Below, piece by piece: positions 36,558-44,911 of a DNA stretch of 64,000 bases; the stretch's first letter is position 1; each line of letters opens with the position of its first letter. The translations under genes and the position numbers were made by a program. Below the pieces are notes generated by a model, which worked only from the letters and a program-made list of their open reading frames with translations, ran no database searches and was not told the origin of the DNA. The DNA comes from an uncultured Saprospiraceae bacterium (GTDB lineage: Bacteria > Bacteroidota > Bacteroidia > Chitinophagales > Saprospiraceae), in assembly GCA_905480605.1 (NCBI GenBank), contig CAJQRD010000045.1, positions 24,392 to 88,391 on the forward strand, read 5' to 3'.

Positions 36558-36971
36558 ATGAGAATTTCAATTTACAGGTGGGGACACTTTAATGCTGCAC
36601 ACAGACTACATAACAGTAGTTGGTCTGATAAAAAGAACCAAGAAGTTTTTGGCAAGTGTAACAATCCCAATTACCATGGACACAATTATGAAATGGAAAT
36701 TAGGTTGACAGGAGAGATTGATGAAGAAACTGGATACTTATTTGATTTGAGTGTGTTGAAAAATATAATTACTCAATATGTCGAAGATCGTTATGATCAT
36801 AAAAACTTGAATTTGGACTGTCCTGAGTTTAAAGAACGTAATCCGTCTTGTGAATTGATTTGTATTGAAATTTACAAAATATTAAGAGAGCATATTGATG
36901 AGAAATATGACGTTGGTGTTAAACTATGGGAGACACCTAGAAATTACGTAATGTATCCTCCAGAAAATTAA
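36558..36971 (+). CDS. 6-pyruvoyl-tetrahydropterin synthase / 6-carboxytetrahydropterin synthase family protein
   Basis: This 137-residue T-fold protein has zinc ligands His15 (F-N-A-A-H-R-L-H), His40 and His42 (N-Y-H-G-H-N-Y). The catalytic Cys34 lies in 'G-K-C-N-N-P-N', and a Glu sits near the C-terminus ('V-K-L-W-E-T'). The spacing after the Cys and 'HGHNY' are seen in both QueD (queuosine precursor) and PTPS-type enzymes. The 'S-W-S-x-x-x-N-x-x-x-F-G-K-C' stretch is common in Bacteroidota homologues annotated as 6-carboxytetrahydropterin synthase. No other queuosine gene is near. It is divergent from holB. Confidence 0.88.
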   Translation: MRISIYRWGHFNAAHRLHNSSWSDKKNQEVFGKCNNPNYHGHNYEMEIRLTGEIDEETGYLFDLSVLKNIITQYVEDRYDHKNLNLDCPEFKERNPSCELICIEIYKILREHIDEKYDVGVKLWETPRNYVMYPPEN

Positions 36972-37017
36972 GAGTAGGTTGGAGTACGTTGTTTTGATTT
37001 TTTAAAACATCTTCAGT

Positions 37018-37616
37018 TCAATGCTTAGCTCTTATCAAAACATAGTCTTTGGCAATTTCGGTTACCTCTTTATCTACCCAGCCCTGAAGGTTGATTTCGA
37101 AAATATCATCACCAGCCGACCAAGAGCTTCATGCAATTGAATCAATAGTATTGTTGTTTATAGTTTTGTAATTCAAATCCTTATTTGTAATAGGGGAGGT
37201 AGTTGATTTTCCATTGTTAACGCTTATACTAAAGTTTGCATTTTTAGCATTGTTGCCTTCGAGCATTACTATTAGGTTGATTTCAACTTCGCAATTTAAA
37301 CCATAATCTGAAGGAATAATTGTGGCATTACATTTTTTTAGGTTTTCGATTTCATCGTTAAACATGTTGTAATTTTCACCTCTTTCCGGAAGATTAATTG
37401 TTGGTGTTATAACTTGAGTTTAATGAAGGGTGATTTATTGCTTATGGTGAATCAGGAATACCAATTACAGTGATTGTACTATCTTCAGAGGTATATGATA
37501 AAGTAACATTGCCTTTGTATGATATTTTTACAACTGTTTCCTTAATCTGAGTAACCGCATTATCACTTACTTAATGTTTGGGAAGTTATGATTGCAATTA
37601 AAACTATTTTCTTGGC
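37018..37616 (-). pseudogene. Decayed exported-protein gene
   Basis: The minus strand shows fragments in changing frames. A signal-peptide-like 'AKKIVLIAIITSQTLS' (from about 37616) comes first. After a frameshift there is 'DNAVTQIKETVVKISYKGNVTLSYTSEDSTITVIGIP', ending at TAA 37442-37444. Next is a 78-codon open stretch (37365 to 37129) ending at TGA. In the same frame beyond the TGA, 'SSWSAGDDIFEINLQGWVDKEVTEIAKDYVLIRAKH' ends at 37018. At least three lesions are needed to break one gene. The original family is not recognised. The rest of the 36972-37857 gap has no other gene. Confidence 0.55.
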
Positions 37617-37857
37617 CCAGGAATCTTGTTAAAGCTAAGCGCCTGACTATAAGGTGTAAAGGCGTATTTGTAACTTTATTTCCCTTGGAGAGATGTGACT
37701 TTTTTATAAAAATTATTAGCATTGAGTAAGGAATAAGTTAATGGCGGCATAGGCAATGCAAAGTATAAATACAGATTTTACAATTGATTGGCAAAACATT
37801 TTGATTAAATAGTACATTTAAAATGCACTAATAAACATCTTTTTTTGGGAGAATTAA

Positions 37858-39264
37858 TTAAACTTCCAATTCTTGTCCCAATTCAGGAATTATAATCTCA
37901 CCAAACCCAGCTGCTTGTAAGTATGTTTTAAATTTTTCCTGGCGGTCTATTTCACCATGGACAAGATAAATCTTTTTTAGTTTTGTTTGATTGGAAAGGA
38001 ATTCTTTCATTTCTTTTCTATCGGCATGCGCTGAAAAAGAATCCATAGTTTTTATGTCAGCATTCACCATTTTTTCTTCACCAAAAAGCTTAATTGTTTC
38101 TACACCGGTTTTTAAAATTCCACCTGGAGTTTCAGGAGAACAATAACCCACAATCAAGAAAGTTGATTTAGGGTTATCAATATTATTGAACAAGTGATGT
38201 TTGACTCGACCTGCATTCATCATACCACTTGAACTGATAATGATGCAAGCTTCAGATGAAGAATTTAATGCTTTAGATTCTTCAACGTCTCTGATATACG
38301 TTAGATTATTGAAACCAAATGGATTGGGATCGATTAACATGTATTCATTAAGTTTGTCGTCGTAACATTCTGGGTGTGTGCCGTATATTCCTGTTGCGTT
38401 AACTGCAAGTGGACTGTCTACATAAACAGGGATTTTAGGCAAGAGACCATTGGTTTCTAATTGGTCTAACATGTATACAATCTCTTGTGTTCTTCCAATA
38501 CTGAATGCTGGAATAATAAGCTTACCTTTTTTTACACAACAAGCTTCTTTTACAATATTTAAAAATTCTTCAGACTGCTGAGGTGGCGCTTCGTGCTCTT
38601 TGTCGCCGTATGTTGATTCGCAAATAAGGTAATCTACTTCTGGCATTTGCACTGGATCTCTCAAGATTGGTCTTTCTGGTCGTCCAATATCACCGGTAAA
38701 ACCAAAATGAGTTACTTTACCGTTTTCTTTAATTCTTAGTGTAACACTTGCGCTACCAAGAATGTGTCCTTGATCCTTTAGGCAAACATCTACTTCTTGA
38801 GATATAGAAAACCAATGATTGTAAGCATGCCCTACAAATAAATTCATTGCAGGTCCAACATCTTCACTTTCATAAAGAGGTACGCGAAAACCAGCAGATT
38901 TTTTCTTTCTTTTTTTGAGAAGCCTCTTGTTGTACCACTCCACATCTTTTTCTTGAATTTTCGCAGAGTCTAAAAGCATTATTGAACATAAACTTCTAGT
39001 TGCATGTGTAGCATGAATTGGACCATCAAAGCCTTCTTTGACCAATTGAGGAATCCTTCCACTGTGGTCAATATGGGCATGAGACAATATCATACAATCA
39101 ACCGTTTTAGGATCAAAATGCCATTGATTGTTAAGATCCCAAATGTGTTTTCCTCTACCTTGCGCAAGTCCACAATCTAACAATATTCTAAATCCGTTAG
39201 ATAGTGTTAAAAGGTGTGAACTTCCTGTGACCATTTGTGCTGCTCCAGCAAATCTAATATGCAT
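37858..39264 (-). CDS. Metallo-beta-lactamase/beta-CASP RNA-processing hydrolase
   Basis: The ATG at 39264 ('MHIRFAGAAQMVTGSSHLL', 468 residues) is preferred to a GTG seven codons upstream because the family begins there and an AAGAGA lies just before it. The MBL zinc motif is HAHIDHSG (62-69). Beta-CASP elements follow: 'CESTYGDKEH', 'IPAFSIGRTQEIVYML', and 'D-S-F-S-A-H-A-D'. Members are KH-less CPSF73-like nucleases that cut RNA. The lone position gives no further hint of substrate. Confidence 0.9.
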   Translation of the reverse strand: MHIRFAGAAQMVTGSSHLLTLSNGFRILLDCGLAQGRGKHIWDLNNQWHFDPKTVDCMILSHAHIDHSGRIPQLVKEGFDGPIHATHATRSLCSIMLLDSAKIQEKDVEWYNKRLLKKRKKKSAGFRVPLYESEDVGPAMNLFVGHAYNHWFSISQEVDVCLKDQGHILGSASVTLRIKENGKVTHFGFTGDIGRPERPILRDPVQMPEVDYLICESTYGDKEHEAPPQQSEEFLNIVKEACCVKKGKLIIPAFSIGRTQEIVYMLDQLETNGLLPKIPVYVDSPLAVNATGIYGTHPECYDDKLNEYMLIDPNPFGFNNLTYIRDVEESKALNSSSEACIIISSSGMMNAGRVKHHLFNNIDNPKSTFLIVGYCSPETPGGILKTGVETIKLFGEEKMVNADIKTMDSFSAHADRKEMKEFLSNQTKLKKIYLVHGEIDRQEKFKTYLQAAGFGEIIIPELGQELEV

Positions 39265-39315
39265 ATATCTCTTGTTTCTAGCCACAAGTTAAATAAATTT
39301 TTGTGAGAATTTGTC

Positions 39316-39349
39316 TTTGAAATAATGGAGACAAATTTTTGTAATTTTG
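39316..39349 (+). promoter_or_regulatory. Bacteroidota promoter (TTTG -22 bp- TAATTTTG)
   Basis: TTTG (39316-39319) and TAATTTTG (39342-39349) are separated by 22 bp, close to the usual -33/-7 layout. The ATG of the outer-membrane protein gene is 24 bp further on (39374). Confidence 0.6.
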
Positions 39350-39373
39350 GCTACCTATAAAAATTTTTATAAA

Positions 39374-40276
39374 ATGAGATCAAAACAACTCTTTATAGCA
39401 TTTTTAGCATTTTTTTTCGCATTGTCAGCATTTGGACAAGGCGTAAAGGAAGGAACCCAGAAAGATGATAAGGTTATTGTCGAAACAAAGGACGGAAGTA
39501 CTATATATGGCTTTTTTGTTGAGAGTAATGCTTCTTTTATAGTTGTAAGGTCAACATCTTTAGATATTGTGACTATTCCTATCGGGCAAATCAGAAGAAT
39601 CAAGTATGTTAATGTTATGTCTGAAGCTGATAGCAATGGTTTTGCAATAGATTACCACAATTCAACAAGGTACTTATTGTCTCCGTCAGGTTATTCATTA
39701 AAAAAAGGACAGGCTTATTATGAAAACGTATGGATTTTTTGGAATTCATTTGCTTATGGTGTTTCTGATAACGTGACTTTAAGTGCAAGTACAGAGTTGG
39801 TAAGTATATTATTTGGAAAACAATTTCCATTGATATTTTTAAATGCCAAATACAGTATTCCATTTATTAATGATACTGGTGCATTTGGTATAAATTTGAG
39901 TTATTTGACATTACCTCAGGATGATTTTTCCAGCTATACCTTTTTAACAGGTTCGTTAACCTTAGGAAGTAGGAATAGGAATTTGACTGTTGGTATTGGC
40001 GGTGGATTTAGAATTGAGAATGGATTTAGGGATGAAGTTATTCCTCTTACAGTTTCTTATATGGGAAGGATGTCTCGGAAGTTAAGTTTTATTACTGAAA
40101 ATTGGTTCATTTTGCAAGACGACTTATCAAATTTTTCTGGAGCTATCTCGGCAGGAGTACGTATTCATTTTAAAAACCCAGGCAGTGCATTGAACATTAC
40201 GCTTGCCCGCCCTTTGGATGACAGCTTTGATTTTATTGCTTTTCCTTTTGTAAGTGCGACTGTTGGATTTCAATAG
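39374..40276 (+). CDS. Outer-membrane beta-barrel protein of unknown role
   Basis: This 300-residue protein starts at ATG 39374 with a clear signal peptide (cleavage after Phe-Gly near 20). A TTG further upstream would place polar residues before it and lies inside the promoter box. The first ~70 mature residues form a small SH3-like strand set ('DKVIVETKDGSTIYGFFVESNASFIVVRS...IPIGQIRRIKYV'). The rest is an eight- to ten-strand barrel ending 'FPFVSATVGFQ' with a C-terminal aromatic-x pattern. I do not know the family function. It is followed by a DinB-like gene 60 bp away. Confidence 0.75.
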   Translation: MRSKQLFIAFLAFFFALSAFGQGVKEGTQKDDKVIVETKDGSTIYGFFVESNASFIVVRSTSLDIVTIPIGQIRRIKYVNVMSEADSNGFAIDYHNSTRYLLSPSGYSLKKGQAYYENVWIFWNSFAYGVSDNVTLSASTELVSILFGKQFPLIFLNAKYSIPFINDTGAFGINLSYLTLPQDDFSSYTFLTGSLTLGSRNRNLTVGIGGGFRIENGFRDEVIPLTVSYMGRMSRKLSFITENWFILQDDLSNFSGAISAGVRIHFKNPGSALNITLARPLDDSFDFIAFPFVSATVGFQ

Positions 40277-40335
40277 GAAGTTTGATTAAGCTAAACGATT
40301 AGTTCATCTATTTTTTTTATTTAAATAAAATCACA

Positions 40336-40869
40336 TTGTCAAATTTAAATTTACCATTTTCAGAAATAGAAGATGATTTGCAATCATATCAACCTGGAAA
40401 TATAATTGCAAGATTAATTGATGGTCTTGGATATCGTTTTCATTGGGCTACAGATGGTTTGACCATAGACAACTTAGAATATCGACCTTGTGAAAGTGCC
40501 AAGTCAACTTTCGAAACGTTACAACACATTTTCAGTTTGAGTGAAACTATTTTGCTTGTTTCAGAGAGGAAACCCAATATTCGTCCATATCAATCTGTCA
40601 AGATGGACTTTGGTGAAACGAGAAAATTAACACTGATGAATCTCAATACAGCAAGGGCTAATTTTTTAAATGTTGGTGTAAATGAAATTGGGGGGCACAA
40701 AGTAGTTTTTCAATTTCCTGATAAAGAGGTTGTCTATCCATTTTGGAACTTCCTGAATGGTCAAATTATGGATGCAATTTATCATGTTGGCCAGGTGGTC
40801 TTAATGAGAAGAGCAAATGGAAATCCTATGAGTTCGAAAGTTCGAGTTTTTTATGGCAAGAATGTTTGA
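40336..40869 (+). CDS. DinB-like superfamily protein (TTG start)
   Basis: This 177-residue four-helix-bundle protein carries His in 'T-L-Q-H-I-F' and in 'Y-H-V-G-Q-V-V', positions expected for the metal site of DinB/YfiT-like enzymes. 'NFLNGQIMDAIYHVGQVVLMRRANG' is the typical last helix. No ATG exists near the family start, so TTG at 40336 is taken. Such proteins include thiol transferases and dehydrochlorinases, and the substrate is unknown. It is probably in one transcript with the preceding outer-membrane protein gene. Confidence 0.75.
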   Translation: MSNLNLPFSEIEDDLQSYQPGNIIARLIDGLGYRFHWATDGLTIDNLEYRPCESAKSTFETLQHIFSLSETILLVSERKPNIRPYQSVKMDFGETRKLTLMNLNTARANFLNVGVNEIGGHKVVFQFPDKEVVYPFWNFLNGQIMDAIYHVGQVVLMRRANGNPMSSKVRVFYGKNV

Positions 40870-41102
40870 CATGTGCATGATTAATTTTAAAAAATATAAA
40901 AAAGTAATTAAGTATTAAGTAATGATTATCTTCTGAATTTAGAAAAATATCACTTCTAAACTCCTTTAAATACTACATTTACATTCTTTTACCTTTTTTT
41001 ACATTGCATTAATGTTTCTTAAGAAGATATGTGATAATTTCGCAATAAGTTAGAATCATAATTTCCACTGATATTGAGTTCAGCTCAATTAAAGTCAATT
41101 TA

Positions 41103-42329
41103 ATGAAGTATTTAAAAATCTTAATAATTCTATTTACTACCTCATTTATGTCTGCTCAAGAAAGACCAAAATTGTTCCTTGACTGTAGAACAAATTGTGA
41201 TATGAGATATTTCAAATCAGAAATAAATTTTGTGGATTTTATGTTGGATCGACAATCTGCAGAATTATACATTTTATTGGTCAGACAAAATACGGGCAGT
41301 GGTGGTTCCGAGTTTATCATGACTGTTGAAAATAAAAAATCAAGTCAACCTTCTTATGAATTGAAGTTTTTTACGGATGCAAATGCCGTAGATGACGACA
41401 GACGAAAAGAAATTTTGAAACATCTGAAACAAGCACTATTGAAATATATGGTATGTGAAGACTTAATGATTGACATTAATTATTCGGTTGAAGTTAGTGA
41501 GGATGAAAAAGAAGAAGTGACTTTTGGAGACCCATGGAATGCTTGGGTGTTTTCTCTAGGTGTCAATGGAAATTTAAACAGAGAATCACAATTCAATTCT
41601 CAAAACTTCCGATTTAATGTTTCTGCCAATAGAACAACAGACAAGCATAAGTTTTATTCAAGAATTAATTATAACACAAACGAGAGTAATTTTACAGTTG
41701 GGGAAGGTGATGAGGAAGAAACAATTTCGAATGTACAAACTTCATACTATGGTAATTTATTGTATGTCTACAGTCTGACTAGACATTGGTCTGCAGGGGG
41801 TGTTTTGAGATATAGCAGAAGTATTTTTGAGAATTATGATCACAGTATTACAGTTTCACCTGCAATAGAGTATAATATTTTTCCATACCATGAAAGTGCA
41901 GATCACAACTTTACCTTTCGTTATGAAGTAGGAATGCGATATAATGATTACATAGATTCCACTTCGTATTTTAAAACTACAGAAATGCTATGGAGACATA
42001 GATTGTCTATCGACTATCAGATTGTTCAACCTTGGGGTAACATTGATGTTGATGCTGGGGTGAGTCAATTTTTATCTCTAACCGACAGGTACAGTATCGA
42101 TATCAATCCAAGTGTCAATGTCAATATTTTCAAAGGTTTGAATTTTTACACAGGCATTTATTATGGTATTACGAAAGACAGAATCAATATTCCTAAAGGT
42201 GATTTGTCAGTAGAAGATATTTTGCTCCAGAACAAATTACGGGACAGTAATTTTTCTTTGTATATGTATTTTGGAATCAGCTATCGATTTGGTTCGGCGT
42301 CTAACAATGTGGTTAATACTCGGTTTTGA
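41103..42329 (+). CDS. Outer-membrane beta-barrel protein (DUF481-like)
   Basis: The 408-residue protein has a signal peptide (cleavage near Ser-Ala-Gln, 17-19). A globular start of ~130 residues contains two Cys ('L-D-C-R-T-N-C-D') and 'AELYILLVRQNTGSGGSEFIMTVEN'. A barrel follows with regular strands ('WSAGGVLRYSRSIFENYDHSITVSPAIEYNIFPYHE', 'YMYFGISYRFGS'), like DUF481-type salt-induced outer-membrane proteins. The N-terminal domain may add a periplasmic function. It is a single gene and ends before a bidirectional terminator. Confidence 0.75.
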   Translation: MKYLKILIILFTTSFMSAQERPKLFLDCRTNCDMRYFKSEINFVDFMLDRQSAELYILLVRQNTGSGGSEFIMTVENKKSSQPSYELKFFTDANAVDDDRRKEILKHLKQALLKYMVCEDLMIDINYSVEVSEDEKEEVTFGDPWNAWVFSLGVNGNLNRESQFNSQNFRFNVSANRTTDKHKFYSRINYNTNESNFTVGEGDEEETISNVQTSYYGNLLYVYSLTRHWSAGGVLRYSRSIFENYDHSITVSPAIEYNIFPYHESADHNFTFRYEVGMRYNDYIDSTSYFKTTEMLWRHRLSIDYQIVQPWGNIDVDAGVSQFLSLTDRYSIDINPSVNVNIFKGLNFYTGIYYGITKDRINIPKGDLSVEDILLQNKLRDSNFSLYMYFGISYRFGSASNNVVNTRF

Positions 42330-42416
42330 TTTGTGTTCTTTTTCTTGAATATTAGATATTATACTTAACCTTAATGTTGTGTTGCAGTTTAGATAGCATT
42401 GATCATAAGCCTATAC

Positions 42417-42450
42417 AAAAAAATCCCAGGCATAATACCTAGGATTTAAA
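42417..42450. terminator. Bidirectional terminator between convergent genes
   Basis: AAATCC-C-AGG (42421-42430) pairs with CCT-A-GGATTT (42438-42447) with one mismatch, and A/T runs lie on both sides. It serves the barrel gene at 41103-42329 and the leftward surface-protein operon. Confidence 0.7.
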
Positions 42451-42482
42451 ATTAGTTAATTTTTTTATTAAAAAAAATGGCG

Positions 42483-43226
42483 TTATCTATTGTTGACCTT
42501 CACAAAAGATTTGTTTTGGATTTGGTCATTATTTGAAATTCTGATATAATATACGCCTTCTTGAAAATCAGTCACCGAAATAGTATTCTGACCGGTGCTA
42601 GGATTATTGATTGAGCTAATAATTTGCCCCAATGCATTTACAATGGAGATGTTTTCTATGTCAGTTCGATCCTTGAGATCAATTGTTAAATTGTCCACTG
42701 TTGGGTTAGGGTAGACTGACCAATTGTTTTCTGTCAAAACATCTTCTGTTGCAGTAGATATACCAACACCGAACCTTACTTCTGCTATACCTCGGCAACT
42801 TGAAGTGTTATCCCAATTTTCTAATACAGTAATTAAAAAATATTGACCAACGGCATGATTAAGTTGAATAAGATTATCGGTTTTGTACTTCCAGCTTCCA
42901 GGTGCTTTATTGACAGTATGTGTTCCGAAGTTCGTCCAACTGGTTTTGTCAACTGATACATCAATACTGATTATCTTAGCGCCACTCCCTGTTTCTCCCC
43001 ACACATTATGATTCCAAATTGTCAATGAATCAATTACATATTCGTGCCCAAGATCGTACATGAGCCAGTGGCTATTTCCACGTTCTATGTTCGGTGATTG
43101 ACTGGAGTCGCAAGACAACCAACCTTGATTTTTAAATGCGCTATGTGAATCGTCTATGCATTGCGCTCCGATATTTACAATAAAAGAAAAGCACAAAAGA
43201 ACTGATGATATATATTTAATTTTCAT
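42483..43226 (-). CDS. Secreted discoidin (F5/8 type C)-like protein with T9SS type A sorting domain
   Basis: In this 247-residue protein a signal peptide (to about 21) is followed by a carbohydrate-binding-type beta-sandwich (about 22-150). That region includes 'HWLMYDLGHEYVIDSLTIWNHN' and 'R-G-I-A-E-V-R-F-G'. The C-terminal T9SS type A domain (about 165-247) has 'VYPNPTVDNLTIDL', 'N-A-L-G-Q' and 'EGVYYIRI'. The protein should be exported through T9SS and held at the cell surface. It is the last gene of the leftward DUF1800-DUF1501 operon, 14 bp after DUF1501. Confidence 0.88.
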   Translation of the reverse strand: MKIKYISSVLLCFSFIVNIGAQCIDDSHSAFKNQGWLSCDSSQSPNIERGNSHWLMYDLGHEYVIDSLTIWNHNVWGETGSGAKIISIDVSVDKTSWTNFGTHTVNKAPGSWKYKTDNLIQLNHAVGQYFLITVLENWDNTSSCRGIAEVRFGVGISTATEDVLTENNWSVYPNPTVDNLTIDLKDRTDIENISIVNALGQIISSINNPSTGQNTISVTDFQEGVYYIRISNNDQIQNKSFVKVNNR

Positions 43227-43240
43227 GTTGTTATTGTTTT

Positions 43241-44638
43241 TTATCCTAAAAAGCCTAGAGGAGCTTCTCCTGATGCTACGTTATAAAAATTACCAATATT
43301 TGGTAGAACTTGAGATAAGTCATTTGGTGATATGCCAAACCACAAAGCCAATTCAGCAAAGTATTGATCTGAAGCTGTTGTTGGTAACATTACCCCACCT
43401 CCTAGTTCTAATTCAGTATTTAATTTTATTTCTGGATATTCGCCATACATTTCCTTGCCATTTACAGCGCCACCCATTACGATTGTATTACCACCCCAGG
43501 CATGATCTGTTCCATTGCCGTTTGAAGTTAAGGTTCTGCCAAAATCTGAAATGGTATAAGTTGTTACACAGTCACTCAAGCCTAATTCTTCAGTTGCTGC
43601 ATAAAACTCTGCAAAAGCAGTGTCTATTGTTTCCATTAACAAACCATGATTGTTAAGCAATTCATCATGATTGTCAAAGCCTCCTAGTTCAACAAAAAAT
43701 ATTTGACGTTCAGCTCCCAGTTGATCTCTAGCTGCAATTGATTGTGCAACCATACTAAGATCACGAGACAATCTGTTGTTGTTAGAGAACTGTGTGGTAA
43801 AAGGTGATAAATTTGCAATAGCATTATTAAATACTTCATTGCTTTCTATGGATCTTTTTAGAACCCCAGTGTACGAATCCTTGAACACATCCTCATACTG
43901 ACGGTTGATCATATCTGTCACATCCTCAGTCATCAATTGAAAGAATGGTGCAGGATTATTCCAGCCTTCAATAGCTACACCACCATCGTTATTTATAGCA
44001 TATTCAGTAACTGTTTCGCCTCTTTGAAAAACATTATTACCTCCCAGTGAAATGTTCATTGATACGTTATCGTTTGAATTCATTGACTTTATAATATCTG
44101 CCATTTTCCCACCCCAACCTAGATTGGCTCTGTCTTGTGGAAAAGCTGTTTGCCAGTGCATAACTTGATCTGAATGTGACAGTAAGCCAAGAGGCAAATT
44201 TGATGTAGAGTCAAGCACACCTGATTTGCTAGTAGGCTCTATTAAAGTTCCCACATTGTTTACAAATGCTACCTTTCCATTATTAAATAACGATTGTATA
44301 TTACCCATTGCGGGATGCAAGCCAAACTCTCTGCCATCAGTTGTGTTTGGGTTTATTGCCAATAGATCATTTTGTGGAATTGCCTGATTTGACCTTACAT
44401 TTGCATAATCATTGTACTCTGCATTTCCTTTTGGAACAATCATATTGAATGAATCATTCCCACCTGAAAGTAGTACACAAACCAATGCTTTATAGTCACC
44501 ACCCATCATGCTAGTAGATGCCATGATGTTGTTTATAGCTTTTAAATTTATAAGAGACGAAAACAAAGTTGTTGAACCTACCGCCATGCAAGGCATTGTT
44601 CCTAAGAAGTTTCTTCGTGAATATTTATGATGTGACAT
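43241..44638 (-). CDS. DUF1501 family protein with Tat signal
   Basis: The 465-residue protein has a twin-arginine signal (S-R-R-N-F-L-G, residues 7-13, with a hydrophobic stretch to about 33). The DUF1501 (sulfatase-like fold) body has 'ALVCVLLSGGNDSFNMIVP' near residue 50, 'FVNNVGTLIEP' and 'T-I-S-D-F-G-R-T-L-T-S-N-G-N-G-T-D-H-A-W-G-G', which is the family hallmark. DUF1501 proteins nearly always sit beside DUF1800 proteins, as here, and their role is unknown. Tat export implies folding, perhaps with a metal, in the cytosol. Confidence 0.92.
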   Translation of the reverse strand: MSHHKYSRRNFLGTMPCMAVGSTTLFSSLINLKAINNIMASTSMMGGDYKALVCVLLSGGNDSFNMIVPKGNAEYNDYANVRSNQAIPQNDLLAINPNTTDGREFGLHPAMGNIQSLFNNGKVAFVNNVGTLIEPTSKSGVLDSTSNLPLGLLSHSDQVMHWQTAFPQDRANLGWGGKMADIIKSMNSNDNVSMNISLGGNNVFQRGETVTEYAINNDGGVAIEGWNNPAPFFQLMTEDVTDMINRQYEDVFKDSYTGVLKRSIESNEVFNNAIANLSPFTTQFSNNNRLSRDLSMVAQSIAARDQLGAERQIFFVELGGFDNHDELLNNHGLLMETIDTAFAEFYAATEELGLSDCVTTYTISDFGRTLTSNGNGTDHAWGGNTIVMGGAVNGKEMYGEYPEIKLNTELELGGGVMLPTTASDQYFAELALWFGISPNDLSQVLPNIGNFYNVASGEAPLGFLG

Positions 44639-44672
44639 TATCTATTTTTTTAGTATTTAAATTTTATACTTC

Positions 44673-44896
44673 CTTAATCCTTAATCCTTAATCCTTAATC
44701 CTTAATCCATAATTCATAATCCATAATTCATAATCTATAATTCATAATCCATAATTCATAATTCATAATCCTTAATCCTTAATCCTTAATCCTTAATTCA
44801 TAATCCATAATCCATAATTCATAATTCATAATCCATAATTCATAATTCATAATCCTTAATCCTTAATTCATAATCCATAATTCATAATCCATAATT
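44673..44896. repeat. 32-unit heptamer tandem repeat
   Basis: Exactly 32 uninterrupted 7-bp units of the form C-A/T-T-A-A-T-C/T (CTTAATC, CATAATC, CATAATT) fill 224 bp. They lie between the DUF1800 stop and the DUF1501 start in the same leftward transcript. Unit types are clustered, as expected from slipped-strand copying. It is not coding. Confidence 0.95.
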
Positions 44897-44911
44897 CTCA
44901 GAACATACCTT

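Noticed and set aside
44673..44896. Heptamer array as a CRISPR or direct-repeat origin
   Set aside because: Units are 7 bp with no spacers; no dnaA-like boxes or replication gene nearby.
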